In this document: positions 17,404 to 25,875 of the stretch, one piece after another | Layout: each line of letters opens with the position of its first letter | Numbering within the stretch: the first letter of the stretch is position 1 | Assembly (NCBI GenBank): GCA_038125265.1 | Contig: JAYPDM010000010.1 | Location: 1 to 43,440, forward strand | Source: JAURFX01 sp038125265 | GTDB lineage: Bacteria > Pseudomonadota > Gammaproteobacteria > Steroidobacterales > Rariloculaceae | Reading direction: 5' to 3' | DNA: 43,440 bases | The notes under the pieces: generated by a model | What the model was told of the DNA's origin: nothing | The model's database searches: none | Seen by the model: only the letters and a program-made list of their open reading frames with translations | Translations under genes and position numbers: made by a program

Positions 17404-18810
17404 ATGTCAGCAGAAGTTTTAAAGCTTATTAAGGAGAAAGAAGCAAAGTTTGTTGACCTTAGGTTTACAGACACCAGGGGCAAGGACAATCATGTTACCG
17501 TTCCAGCAAGCCAAATAGATGAGGAGTTTTTTACAAAAGGTAAAATGTTCGATGGGTCATCTATCAACGGATGGAAAGATATTCACGAAGCAGATATGAT
17601 TTTATCGCCTGATGCGTCTACTGCAGTTGTGGATGTATTTTCAGAGGAAACAACAATTAATTTAAGGTGCGATGTTGTTGAGCCAGACACCGGTGAGGGT
17701 TATAACAAATGCCCTAGAGTTGTTGGCGCGAAAGCAGAAAAATATCTCGCTGAAAGCGGTATTGCTGACACAGCCTTCTTTGGGCCTGAGAATGAATTTT
17801 TTATCTTTGATGATGTCGCTTGGGGCTCAACAATGAATGAGTGCTTTCACACCATTGACTCTTCAGAGGGGGTTTGGAATACCGGCCGAGCCTATGATGA
17901 AGGAAACTTAGGGCACAGGCCAGGCATTAAAGGTGGCTATTATCCTGTAGCACCCGTTGACTCCTTGTCAGACATGAGAGCTACTATGTGTATTGCCTTA
18001 GAAGATATGGGCTTGGTCACAGAGGTTCACCACCATGAAGTAGCAACAGGAGGTCAATGTGAAATTGGTGTTAGATTTGACACCTTGGTCAAGAAGGCTG
18101 ATGCGGTCCAAACATTTAAATACGTTGTAATGAATGTGGCAAATGCCTACGGCAAGAGCGCAACATTTATGCCTAAACCACTTGTTGGAGATAACGGTAG
18201 TGGTATGCATGTGCACCAATCCATAGCAAAAGGCGGGACCAACCTATTTTCAGGTGATGTTTATGCGGGCCTTTCTGAAACTGCATTGTTTTATATTGGA
18301 GGAATCATTAAACATGCGAAGGCCGTTAATGCTCTTACAAACCCATCAACAAACAGTTATAAAAGGCTTGTTCCAGGATTTGAGGCACCAACTTTCTTAG
18401 CCTATTCAGCCAAGAATCGCTCTGCATCAATTAGGATCCCATACGAATCTAATCCAAAAGCGGCTCGCATTGAGGTGCGCTTCCCTGATTCTACGGCAAA
18501 TCCATATTTTGCATTCGCTGCAATGCTAATGGCGGGCCTTGATGGAATTAAGAATAAAATCCATCCAGGAGATGCTTCCGATGCAGACTTATTTGCATTA
18601 GCAGAAGGAAACATGAGAGCCATGCCAACAGTAAGCTTCTCGCTTGAAGAAGCCCTTGATGCCTTAGACAAAGATCGTGACTTTTTAAAAGAGGGCGGTG
18701 TATTTGATGACGAAGTCATTGATGCATACATTAATCTCAAGTCACAAGATGTCACTCGCTTAAGGATGACCACTCATCCGGTAGAGTTTGACATGTATTA
18801 CAGTCTATAA
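17404..18810 (+). CDS. glnA: Glutamine synthetase type I, lacking the adenylylation tyrosine
   Basis: This enzyme makes glutamine from glutamate, ammonia and ATP. It has 468 residues (469 in E. coli) and aligns throughout: KMFDGSSINGW, GPENEFFIFD, HHHEVATGGQCEIG, NGSGMHVHQS, NRSASIRIP and the terminal HPVEFDMYYSL. The adenylylation loop, NLYDLP in E. coli, here reads DLFALA, with Phe at residue 397 instead of Tyr, so GlnE could not modify it at that site. A strong ribosome binding site AAGGAG (17392-17397) lies six bases before ATG. It heads the glnA-ntrB-ntrC operon. Confidence 0.98.
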   Translation: MSAEVLKLIKEKEAKFVDLRFTDTRGKDNHVTVPASQIDEEFFTKGKMFDGSSINGWKDIHEADMILSPDASTAVVDVFSEETTINLRCDVVEPDTGEGYNKCPRVVGAKAEKYLAESGIADTAFFGPENEFFIFDDVAWGSTMNECFHTIDSSEGVWNTGRAYDEGNLGHRPGIKGGYYPVAPVDSLSDMRATMCIALEDMGLVTEVHHHEVATGGQCEIGVRFDTLVKKADAVQTFKYVVMNVANAYGKSATFMPKPLVGDNGSGMHVHQSIAKGGTNLFSGDVYAGLSETALFYIGGIIKHAKAVNALTNPSTNSYKRLVPGFEAPTFLAYSAKNRSASIRIPYESNPKAARIEVRFPDSTANPYFAFAAMLMAGLDGIKNKIHPGDASDADLFALAEGNMRAMPTVSFSLEEALDALDKDRDFLKEGGVFDDEVIDAYINLKSQDVTRLRMTTHPVEFDMYYSL

Positions 18811-18824
18811 ACAAAAAAATATAA

Positions 18825-18846
18825 GGGGGGGTGTAAACCCCCCCCC
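18825..18846 (+). terminator. G7/C9 hairpin between glnA and ntrB
   Basis: Seven G (18825-18831), a six-base loop TGTAAA, and nine C (18838-18846) form a strong stem 14 bases after the glnA stop. No T-tract follows on the plus strand, so full termination is doubtful; attenuation or protection of the glnA mRNA 3' end is more likely. It would lower ntrBC expression relative to glnA, as the intergenic terminator does in enterics. It ends nine bases before the ntrB start, so it could also mask ribosome access. Confidence 0.6.
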
Positions 18847-18854
18847 AATAATTT

Positions 18855-19952
18855 ATGGCATTAGCGTTGGTCAGAAATATTACTGAATCTAAACTAACTG
18901 AATTTAGTTCTTCGGTTATCGATCACATATCAACCGCAGTTTTGCTGTTTAGTGAAAATCGATGCCTGGTTGGCATAAATTTAGCTGCGCAGGAAATGCT
19001 TGGTATTGGACCTGCATCTTCGATAGGAAAAAAACTAGAGGAATTATTTTTCGCATCATCCCCCATTGTTGATATCTGCAACAAAACATTTGCGCATGGC
19101 AACGGATATGATTGTTATGCGGACATCTTAAGAAAAAGTGACGCAAAAGAAATTAAAGTGATTGCAAAATCTTCTTTGTTAGAGTCAGACAGTAAATATG
19201 CAGTGCTAGAACTTATAAATATTTCGCAAAATGATGCCCTTAGAGACGAACGATTTTATACGCAACAACAATTAAATAAAAAAATTGCGAGACAACTTGC
19301 ACATGAGATAAAAAATCCTCTTGGAGGCCTTCGAGGCGCGGCACAGTTATTAGAGCGTAAATTACCGGACGAAAATCTTCATAAATATACAGATATTATT
19401 ATCGAAGAGTCAGACCGACTGACGAAGCTTGTCGATAGTATTTTGTTAAGCTCTGGCAAGCCTGACACAAAGGTGATAAATCCGCACGAGATTACAGAAA
19501 GAGTGCTAGCGCTCTTTGAAAAACAGAAAGACATGAGTGAGAAAATATCAAAAGATTATGATCCAAGCCTGCCAAACATTAATGTTGATTTTAATCAGGT
19601 GGTTCAGGCATATTTAAATCTTGCTAAGAACGCATTAGAGGCCATTGAGGGGGTAGCTGATGGCAAAGTTGTTTTCAAAACTCGCATCGAATATAACCGT
19701 ATTGCCTTATTTAAGCGTTACCCTGTTGCCGTTGTGCTGTCTGTTGTTGATAACGGTCCAGGCATTCCGCAGGATCTGCAAGAAAATATATTTTATCCCT
19801 TGGTCTCAACCAAAGATAATGGATCTGGACTTGGGCTAACTATTTCTCAGGGCCAAGTTGAGAGAAACGGTGGAAGCATAGAGCTCAAAAGTCATCCCGG
19901 ACAAACCATTTTTAGTATGATATTTCCTGCCCCAAACATGGAGAGAGAATGA
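18855..19952 (+). CDS. ntrB: Nitrogen regulation sensor kinase NtrB (GlnL)
   Basis: This cytoplasmic histidine kinase/phosphatase controls NtrC phosphorylation according to nitrogen status, normally through PII. It has 365 residues without membrane segments. A PAS domain covers about 18-125, the phosphoacceptor is His150 in LAHEIKNPLGGLRGAAQLL (the NtrB-type H-box), and the ATPase part has NLAKNALEAI, DNGPGIP and GSGLGLTISQG. ATG 18855 lies only nine bases beyond the G/C hairpin and has no clear ribosome binding site. It overlaps ntrC by four bases. Confidence 0.96.
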   Translation: MALALVRNITESKLTEFSSSVIDHISTAVLLFSENRCLVGINLAAQEMLGIGPASSIGKKLEELFFASSPIVDICNKTFAHGNGYDCYADILRKSDAKEIKVIAKSSLLESDSKYAVLELINISQNDALRDERFYTQQQLNKKIARQLAHEIKNPLGGLRGAAQLLERKLPDENLHKYTDIIIEESDRLTKLVDSILLSSGKPDTKVINPHEITERVLALFEKQKDMSEKISKDYDPSLPNINVDFNQVVQAYLNLAKNALEAIEGVADGKVVFKTRIEYNRIALFKRYPVAVVLSVVDNGPGIPQDLQENIFYPLVSTKDNGSGLGLTISQGQVERNGGSIELKSHPGQTIFSMIFPAPNMERE

Positions 19953-21364
19953 TCCCAGCAGGCATTGAAGTGTGGGTGGTTGATGACGATAGCTCCTTGA
20001 GATTTGTTTTAGAGGAGGCGCTTCAAGACGCAAACATGATCACTAAAAGCTTTGAAAGCGCAGAATCATTTATAGCGGCTTATGATAATTCTTCACCAGA
20101 CGTAATTGTCACAGACATTCGAATGAACAAGCTTTCAGGCTTTGACTTGATGGATTCGGTTCAAGCCAGAGACCCCAAGATTCCAATTGTAGTGATGACT
20201 GCGCATTCAGATTTAGAGAATGCAGTCTTATCGTTTAAGGGTGGAGCATTTGAGTATTTGCCAAAGCCTTTTGACCTAGATTATGCGGTTGAGATTGTTC
20301 AAAAAGCAGCAAACAGCAAAAATGAAAAACTCCCATCCAATCAAACTGATCATCCTCCTCAGACAGCAAGAAAAATTATTGGTAAGGCGCCAGCCATGCA
20401 GCAGGTCTTTAGGACGATTGGAAGATTGGCCAAGGCTAATCTTACGGTATTAATTCATGGGGAGTCTGGAGTTGGCAAGGAGCTAGTAGCTAAGGCGATT
20501 CACGACTCTTCAGCAAGGTCAAAAAAACCTTTTGTTCCCTTGAATATGGCAGCAATAAATAAAGAGCTGCTAGAGAGCGAACTCTTTGGTCACGAAAAAG
20601 GTGCTTTCACCGGTGCGGACAAAAGAAGAGTTGGGAGATTCGAAGAGGCTAATGGTGGGACAATATTTCTTGATGAAATTGGAGACATGTCTTTAGATAT
20701 GCAAACAAGGCTGCTTAGAGTACTTGCAGAAGGAGAGATAAGCAGAGTGGGTGGCCAACAAATAATTAAAGTGGATACAAGAATTATTGCTGCAACTCAC
20801 CAAAATCTATGGGCATTGGTAAAGTCAGGAAAATTTAGAGAGGACTTGCTGCATCGATTAAACGTCATGAGCATTAATGTTCCCTCGCTCAAAGAGCGTA
20901 AGGAAGATATTTTAGAGCTTGCAGATCACTATCTAATGCTTGCTGCCAATGAGATTGGCGTAACACAAAAATTACTCAGCCAAGATGTTGAAGAAATATT
21001 TTTAAATTATGCGTGGCCGGGCAACGTTAGAGAATTAGTTAATGCATGTTACAGAAGTACAGTTTCTTCGGCTGGCCGTGAAATTCAATCTTATGATCTT
21101 CCTCAAGAGATGCGCATTAGTACCAAGTCTGCGGGATCAGAAGGCTGGGAGGAATCGTTGATTAGCTGGGCTACCGAGGCACTTGAGAGCGGAAACGCAG
21201 GAGAGGGAGCCTTGCTTGATTTAGCAAAGCCTCAATTCGAAAAAGCCTTATTAACCGCGGCATTAATTTATTCAAGGGGCAAAAAACAAGATGCTGCAAA
21301 ACTTTTAGGGTGGGGAAGAAACACGCTTGCAAGAAAGGCTAAAGAGCATAATATTAAAATTTAA
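19949..21364 (+). CDS. ntrC: Nitrogen regulation response regulator NtrC (GlnG), sigma-54 activator
   Basis: This 471-residue activator turns on nitrogen-starvation genes. The receiver domain has VVDDDSS near residue 10 and the phosphorylated Asp56 in VIVTD. The AAA+ domain has Walker A GESGVGKE (171-178), GAFTGA (218-223), which contacts sigma-54, and Walker B TIFLDEIGD. A Fis-type helix-turn-helix ends the protein (KQDAAKLLGWGRNTLARKAK). Intact GAFTGA implies that rpoN is present elsewhere in the genome. It is coupled to ntrB by an ATGA overlap and its stop overlaps the convergent dihydroorotate dehydrogenase gene by four bases. Confidence 0.97.
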   Translation: MIPAGIEVWVVDDDSSLRFVLEEALQDANMITKSFESAESFIAAYDNSSPDVIVTDIRMNKLSGFDLMDSVQARDPKIPIVVMTAHSDLENAVLSFKGGAFEYLPKPFDLDYAVEIVQKAANSKNEKLPSNQTDHPPQTARKIIGKAPAMQQVFRTIGRLAKANLTVLIHGESGVGKELVAKAIHDSSARSKKPFVPLNMAAINKELLESELFGHEKGAFTGADKRRVGRFEEANGGTIFLDEIGDMSLDMQTRLLRVLAEGEISRVGGQQIIKVDTRIIAATHQNLWALVKSGKFREDLLHRLNVMSINVPSLKERKEDILELADHYLMLAANEIGVTQKLLSQDVEEIFLNYAWPGNVRELVNACYRSTVSSAGREIQSYDLPQEMRISTKSAGSEGWEESLISWATEALESGNAGEGALLDLAKPQFEKALLTAALIYSRGKKQDAAKLLGWGRNTLARKAKEHNIKI

Positions 21365-22281
21365 TCTTGATGTGCTCTTCCTACCAAGTCCGCAATTGAG
21401 CTAACTTCTTTTTCTTCAAGATAAGCGCTTATATAGGCATTAATTTTCTTTATTGCCATAGGATCATAGAAAAGCCCTGTCCCAAGACCAATAGCCGTCG
21501 CCCCGGCTAATATGAACTCAATCGCATCTTTGCCGCTACAAATTCCGCCTTGCCCTAGAATTGGGATGCCCTTAGGATTGGCAACTTTAAAGACTTTAAA
21601 AACATTTAATAATGCAATAGGCTTGATAGCAGGACCGGACAGGCCTCCTTGAGTATTGCCAAGAATGGGTTTTTGATGTTCGACATCAATAGCCATGCCC
21701 ATTACGGTATTTATTACAGACAGTCCATTCGCTCCTGACTCAATGCATGCTTCGGCCGATTCAGCGATGTTTGTTTGGTTGGGGGATAGCTTGGCGATAA
21801 TAGGTTTATCCGTTTCTTGTCTGCAAGCATGGATAACTTGTTTGGATAGATCAGGATTATTACCAAATTCAACGCCACCCTTTTTTACATTGGGACATGA
21901 GATATTTATCTCCATAGCGCTTACACTGCTTTTATGAAATATTTTTGTCACTTGTGCATACTCTTCAACAGAAGATCCGCATACATTAGCAAATATATGA
22001 GTATTAAATTTTTGTCTGGGAAGAATCTCTTCAGTAATATACTTAGCGCCAGGATTTTGTAAGCCTATAGAATTAAGCATGCCTGAGGCAGTTTCGACTA
22101 CCCGGTGTGGCTCATTTCCATGTCTAGCTTCGCTATAAGCTCCTTTAAGTATTAGCCCCCCCGCTTCGTCATTTGAGAAGCCCTCAATACGAGTATATTC
22201 ATCCCCATAACCAATACACCCAGAAAGCAAAACGATTGGTGATGTAAGGTTTAGGCCACAAAAATCTACAGAAATACCCAT
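21361..22281 (-). CDS. pyrD: Dihydroorotate dehydrogenase, class 1 type
   Basis: This flavoenzyme oxidises dihydroorotate to orotate in pyrimidine synthesis. Its 306 residues, without an N-terminal membrane helix, and the catalytic Cys129 in NISCPNVKKGG mark it as class 1 (closest by eye to the 1B, PyrD/PyrK type), whereas most gammaproteobacteria have the quinone-linked class 2 enzyme with Ser at that place. Other conserved blocks are GLQNPG, NTVMGMAID and GGLSGPAIKPIAL. No pyrK is adjacent, so its electron acceptor is unknown. A related dihydropyrimidine dehydrogenase-type activity cannot be excluded from sequence alone. Confidence 0.88.
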   Translation of the reverse strand: MGISVDFCGLNLTSPIVLLSGCIGYGDEYTRIEGFSNDEAGGLILKGAYSEARHGNEPHRVVETASGMLNSIGLQNPGAKYITEEILPRQKFNTHIFANVCGSSVEEYAQVTKIFHKSSVSAMEINISCPNVKKGGVEFGNNPDLSKQVIHACRQETDKPIIAKLSPNQTNIAESAEACIESGANGLSVINTVMGMAIDVEHQKPILGNTQGGLSGPAIKPIALLNVFKVFKVANPKGIPILGQGGICSGKDAIEFILAGATAIGLGTGLFYDPMAIKKINAYISAYLEEKEVSSIADLVGRAHQD

Positions 22282-22328
22282 TCTTTAAATATTATATGAG
22301 ACTAGCATTTAAAAGAACAAAGGAAACT

Positions 22329-22790
22329 ATGCCAGCTGAGATAATTCTTTTTGAGCCAGAAATTCCTCCTAATACAGGTAACATCATGCGCTTATGTGCC
22401 AATACTGGCTCGAGATTAAATTTAATCAAGCCCTTAGGTTTTGAGATTGATGAAAAAAGCCTTAGAAGGGCGGGCATGGATTATAGGGAGCTTTGTGAGC
22501 TAAATTTATTTGATAACTATGAATCTTGTCTCGAATATTTTAAGCAAAGAAGAATTGTTCCTATTTCGACCAAAGGGGGAGCAAGCCTCTTTAAATTCAA
22601 ATTCAAACAAGACGACTGCTTATTGTTTGGGCCAGAAACAAGGGGGCTTCCGTCATTTATTTTGGATGGTTTCTCTGCAGAAGAAGTGGTCAGAATACCT
22701 ATGATAGAGGGGTCAAGGAGCATGAATTTATCAAATGCAGCTTCGGTGGTGCTCTATGAACAGCTCAGGCAGGTTGGTTTTTGTGAATAG
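22329..22790 (+). CDS. trmL: tRNA (cytidine/uridine-34 2'-O)-methyltransferase TrmL
   Basis: This SPOUT-fold methyltransferase methylates the ribose of the wobble base in tRNA-Leu isoacceptors. From ATG 22329 it has 153 residues (157 in E. coli). It begins MPAEIILFEPEIPPNTGNIM, and the knot region has LLFGPETRGLP and RIPMIEGSRSMNLSNAASVV. An upstream in-frame ATG at 22296 exists, but an AGGA sequence six bases before 22329 and the family N-terminus favour the later start. Its last 26 bases overlap the convergent gpsA gene. Confidence 0.94.
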   Translation: MPAEIILFEPEIPPNTGNIMRLCANTGSRLNLIKPLGFEIDEKSLRRAGMDYRELCELNLFDNYESCLEYFKQRRIVPISTKGGASLFKFKFKQDDCLLFGPETRGLPSFILDGFSAEEVVRIPMIEGSRSMNLSNAASVVLYEQLRQVGFCE

Positions 22791-23540
22791 TAGGAATGGG
22801 CCTATCAAGCAAATCCTTAATGGCATTATTAATATTTTTGCCATCATATAAAATTTTATAAAGCTCCGTCGCAATAGGCATTTCTAAGCCCTTTGATTGC
22901 GCTAACTGATAGATTGCTTTTGTCGTATAGTACCCCTCTACTACCTCATTTATTTGAGAAAGAGCATCCTCACAACTTTTGCCCGAACCAATTAGTTCAC
23001 CAAAGGATCTATTTCGCGACGCTTGACCGTAAGAAGTTAATACTAAATCGCCAATCCCTGATAGGCCATAAAAGGTATTTTTATCAGCACCCATAGAGTC
23101 GCCCAGATTAGCCATTTCATGAAGCGCACGCGTGATAAACGCTGCTTGTGCATTCTCCCCTAANNNNNNNNNNNNNNNNNNNNNNNNNNNNNNNNNNNNN
23201 NNNNNNNNNNNNNNNNNNNNNNNNNNNNNNNNNNNNNNNNNNNNNNNNNNNNNNNNNNNNNNNTTTGGTCGATGCCTTTTGATCCCCACATAATAATTTC
23301 AGGGCTTAATAGGTTATTTATTTCTTTGAGCACAGATTCAAACGAGCCAACGGGCGTTGCAATAAATATAAGGTTTCGATCTTTAAGGTCATTTAGGTTG
23401 GTTGTTTGAGGGCAGTATGGCAGGTCTTTCTTGTTGTTCCTTGCATAAGCAAGAACATCCATTTTGCTGCTAAGCAGCTTTGCAATCGCTCGCCCCCAGG
23501 CACCCAGCCCAATGATTCCAATTTTTGTTAATGCGCTCAA
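22765..23540 (-). CDS. gpsA: Glycerol-3-phosphate dehydrogenase [NAD(P)+] (interrupted by assembly gap)
   Basis: This enzyme makes sn-glycerol-3-phosphate for phospholipid synthesis. The N-terminal part (about 92 residues) has the nucleotide-binding motif GLGAWGRAIA and later WGSKGID. After the gap, about 132 residues include GLSGIGDLVLT, a GpsA signature, and VVEGYYTT. The family has about 330-340 residues, so roughly 110 residues, including the catalytic Lys region, lie in the gap. The two halves are in different frames relative to the 100 N, which is expected for a placeholder. It overlaps secB by four bases, the order yibN-secB-gpsA being common in gammaproteobacteria. Confidence 0.93.
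23164..23263. other. Assembly gap (100 N) inside gpsA
   Basis: Exactly 100 N. From the usual GpsA length the true missing sequence is probably near 0.3 kb. Confidence 0.95.
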
Positions 23541-24001
23541 TGAATTTTTATATTTTCGGTACTAGATTCGTTATTTTGTGCTTGGGATTTAGCGTAGAGA
23601 GCATCAAAGTTTATTGGCTGAAGCAATAAAGGTGGAAAACCTCCAGAGGCAACAAGCTTTGCTACCTGCTCTCTCGCAAAAGGGAAAATTTGATTGAGTG
23701 CATAGGTGCCTAAAATGAGCGACAGCTCTTTTTCTTCGAATCCTTTGATTTCAAACATCCCTGCTTGCACAATCTCAACAAGAAACAATGTCTTATCCTC
23801 GAGATGCGCCTTAATGCTTAAAGTGATAAGAACCTCATATCTGTCTTCACCTTTTTTTGATGAGCTTGACTTGATATTTAGGTCTGTCTTTGGGCCCGCA
23901 GTTTGCGAGGAGATGACTGGCCCATCTGGCGCTTCAAATGACACGTCTTTGATATAAACGCCAAGCATCTTGATGGCTTTGTTTTCGTTAGTTTCAGTCA
24001 T
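23537..24001 (-). CDS. secB: Protein-export chaperone SecB
   Basis: This cytoplasmic tetrameric chaperone keeps secretory proteins unfolded and passes them to SecA. It has 154 residues (155 in E. coli). The conserved core is visible: the first strand IKDVSFEAPDGP, the RYEVLITLSIKA strand, the peptide-groove segment LVEIVQAGMFEIKG and the hinge PFAREQVAKLVASGGFPPLLLQPINFDALYA. It lies between the rhodanese gene (two-base gap) and gpsA (four-base overlap). The grxC gene often found beside secB is missing. Confidence 0.97.
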   Translation of the reverse strand: MTETNENKAIKMLGVYIKDVSFEAPDGPVISSQTAGPKTDLNIKSSSSKKGEDRYEVLITLSIKAHLEDKTLFLVEIVQAGMFEIKGFEEKELSLILGTYALNQIFPFAREQVAKLVASGGFPPLLLQPINFDALYAKSQAQNNESSTENIKIH

Positions 24002-24003
24002 AA

Positions 24004-24420
24004 TTATTTTTCAACAGGCAGCCTTTGAGACTCCCACTCTGCCATTCCTCCTTTTAAAACATATACCTGCTTAAACCCTTCTTTGTTTAATCGAGAGGCC
24101 TCTTTTGCAGCACTAATGCCCGTATTACAAACTAAAATGATGCTTCTTTCTTTGAGCTTATTAATTTTAGGGTCATTATTATCAATGGATGACGGAGAGT
24201 TTTTAGCCCCTGAAATAAAGCCTTTGCTAAAAGCATCTGATGACCTTAGATCAAAAATTTTTGCATTTTTATTCATTAAAATGACAGCCTGTTGGGTCGT
24301 TATGCTGTTTAAATTTAGTGACCTTTGATTGACTTCATACATCAGCACCAGAAGAAGCGAAGCAATTAATGCTAGGCTCAGCAATGGGTGCATAGTAAAA
24401 AAATAAATAATTTCGCCCAT
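24004..24420 (-). CDS. Membrane-anchored rhodanese-domain protein (YibN-like)
   Basis: This 138-residue protein has one N-terminal membrane helix (residues about 11-28) followed by a rhodanese domain. The catalytic Cys98 lies in VCNTGISAAKEA, and the preceding FDLRSSDAF is the usual rhodanese CH2 motif. Rhodanese domains carry sulfur as a Cys persulfide; the partner is not known. Its position before secB-gpsA matches E. coli yibN. No clear role in export can be read from the sequence. Confidence 0.85.
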   Translation of the reverse strand: MGEIIYFFTMHPLLSLALIASLLLVLMYEVNQRSLNLNSITTQQAVILMNKNAKIFDLRSSDAFSKGFISGAKNSPSSIDNNDPKINKLKERSIILVCNTGISAAKEASRLNKEGFKQVYVLKGGMAEWESQRLPVEK

Positions 24421-24493
24421 AGATATAATTGTTTTGTCTAATAACCCCCTATGTTAAGTTAAATGTTCACTTAATTAAATAATTGGAGCAAAA

Positions 24494-24778
24494 ATGAAAT
24501 CGGCGAGCGCGAGACACATACTGGTAAGCGAAGAAACATTATGCGAGGAACTTAAAAATAAAATTATTGCTGGAGAGGATTTCGCAGCAGTCGCTAAGGA
24601 GCATTCAATGTGCCCAAGTGGTGCCAGAGGAGGCGATTTAGGACAGTTTTATCCTGGACAAATGGTCAAAGAATTTGATGAGGTGGTTTTTTCTGAACCT
24701 GTTAACGAGGTTCATGGCCCCGTCAAAACACAGTTTGGGTTTCATTTAATTCAAATTACAGAGAGGAGTGACTCCTAG
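24494..24778 (+). CDS. ppiC: Small parvulin-type peptidyl-prolyl cis-trans isomerase (PpiC-like)
   Basis: This 94-residue stand-alone parvulin domain speeds prolyl bond isomerisation. It has no signal peptide, so it is cytoplasmic like E. coli PpiC (93 residues). Conserved pieces are ARHILV near the start, FAAVAKEHSMCPSGARGGDLG, the FDEVVF strand, and GPVKTQFGFHLIQI at the end. A GGAG ribosome binding site lies a few bases before ATG. It is divergent from the yibN-secB-gpsA operon. Confidence 0.95.
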   Translation: MKSASARHILVSEETLCEELKNKIIAGEDFAAVAKEHSMCPSGARGGDLGQFYPGQMVKEFDEVVFSEPVNEVHGPVKTQFGFHLIQITERSDS

Positions 24779-24789
24779 CAACCACTCTT

Positions 24790-25875
24790 ATGTATGCTCA
24801 AACTCAATCTGAGCGAATTTATGGCTTAGATGTGCTTCGCGCGCTGTCTATGTTATTGGGCACATTCATTCATGCTCCGGTTATTCTGCATATGAAAGAT
24901 GCCGGCATCATTGCTGGGATTCAAGTTGTCGATATTCCTGATCCCCCCTTATGGGTGCTATTAGCATTTGGCTGGATACATTATTGGAGAATGCCAGTCT
25001 TTTTTTTGCTTGCAGGGTTTTTTGCAGGACTCATGATTAAAAAATATGGCTGGAATTATCTGGCTCGAGACAGATTCAATAAAATCTTTTTAGGCTTCTT
25101 GCTGTTTTTTGCTCTATATAATTTGGTTTTTTCAGGGGCCTTTTCTCACTTATATCATTTATGGTTTTTATATTACTTGGTTCTTATTTATCTTTGTTTT
25201 TTTGCATTAAGCTTTCTTAAAAAAATATTTTTAAAATCTGTAAGGTTTGATCACAGCTCGATAGGCTACACACTGATTGCCCTAATTTTTTTCTCTAATC
25301 TAGGCTCTGTATATCCTTTTTATACTAGAGTGTTTCCTGAATATTTTGGCGACTTTAGCTTGGTGTCTTTTGCGCATTATTTTGCATGGTTTTTACTGGG
25401 TACATTTTTATATTCAAGCAGAACGCTGATTGAAATAATTTCTGCAAGCGCTATAAAAAGAAAATTAGGCTATGCCTCTATTTGTTTATTTGTTGTACAA
25501 GCCATGCTTTTAATTTTTGGCGATCGAGAGGATTCTCTCCACCAAGCTCTTTATGTCATTGGGTTTACTTTTGCAGCAATTTTTACCACGCTTTATGTGC
25601 TTGCTCTTGCTTATAGCGCTAAATTAAAAATGAATTCAAAAATTAGTTTTTTTGTTGAGATAAGTTACTCTTATTATCTCTGGCATCTTTTTCCTGCGCT
25701 TTATATAGGAGCAATGATGCTCTCTTTTGGGTTTGGGGCTTTGGAGATCGTGATTATTAATTTATTAATGATCCCCTTTTTTACATTATTGATGCATTTT
25801 CTCTTTGTAAAATTTACACCCCTTAGCTGGATCATCCAGGGCTATAAGAAATCAGATTTTAAACCTTTTGGCTAG
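24790..25875 (+). CDS. Membrane acyltransferase, acyltransferase-3 family (OpgC/OafA-like)
   Basis: This 361-residue integral membrane protein has about ten hydrophobic segments. The N-terminus RIYGLDVLRALSMLLGTFIH carries the conserved Arg and the likely catalytic His28, and WRMPVFFLLAGFFAGL is the second family hallmark. Members transfer acyl groups (often acetyl or succinyl) to periplasmic glucans, O-antigen or other carbohydrates. The acceptor here is unknown. It begins 11 bases after the parvulin gene, and its end overlaps the convergent xerC by 17 bases. Confidence 0.85.
   Translation: MYAQTQSERIYGLDVLRALSMLLGTFIHAPVILHMKDAGIIAGIQVVDIPDPPLWVLLAFGWIHYWRMPVFFLLAGFFAGLMIKKYGWNYLARDRFNKIFLGFLLFFALYNLVFSGAFSHLYHLWFLYYLVLIYLCFFALSFLKKIFLKSVRFDHSSIGYTLIALIFFSNLGSVYPFYTRVFPEYFGDFSLVSFAHYFAWFLLGTFLYSSRTLIEIISASAIKRKLGYASICLFVVQAMLLIFGDREDSLHQALYVIGFTFAAIFTTLYVLALAYSAKLKMNSKISFFVEISYSYYLWHLFPALYIGAMMLSFGFGALEIVIINLLMIPFFTLLMHFLFVKFTPLSWIIQGYKKSDFKPFG

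Noticed and set aside
18402..18773. 123-codon open frame on the minus strand inside glnA
   Set aside because: Antisense to highly conserved glnA sequence; Ser/Ala-rich with no recognisable domain.
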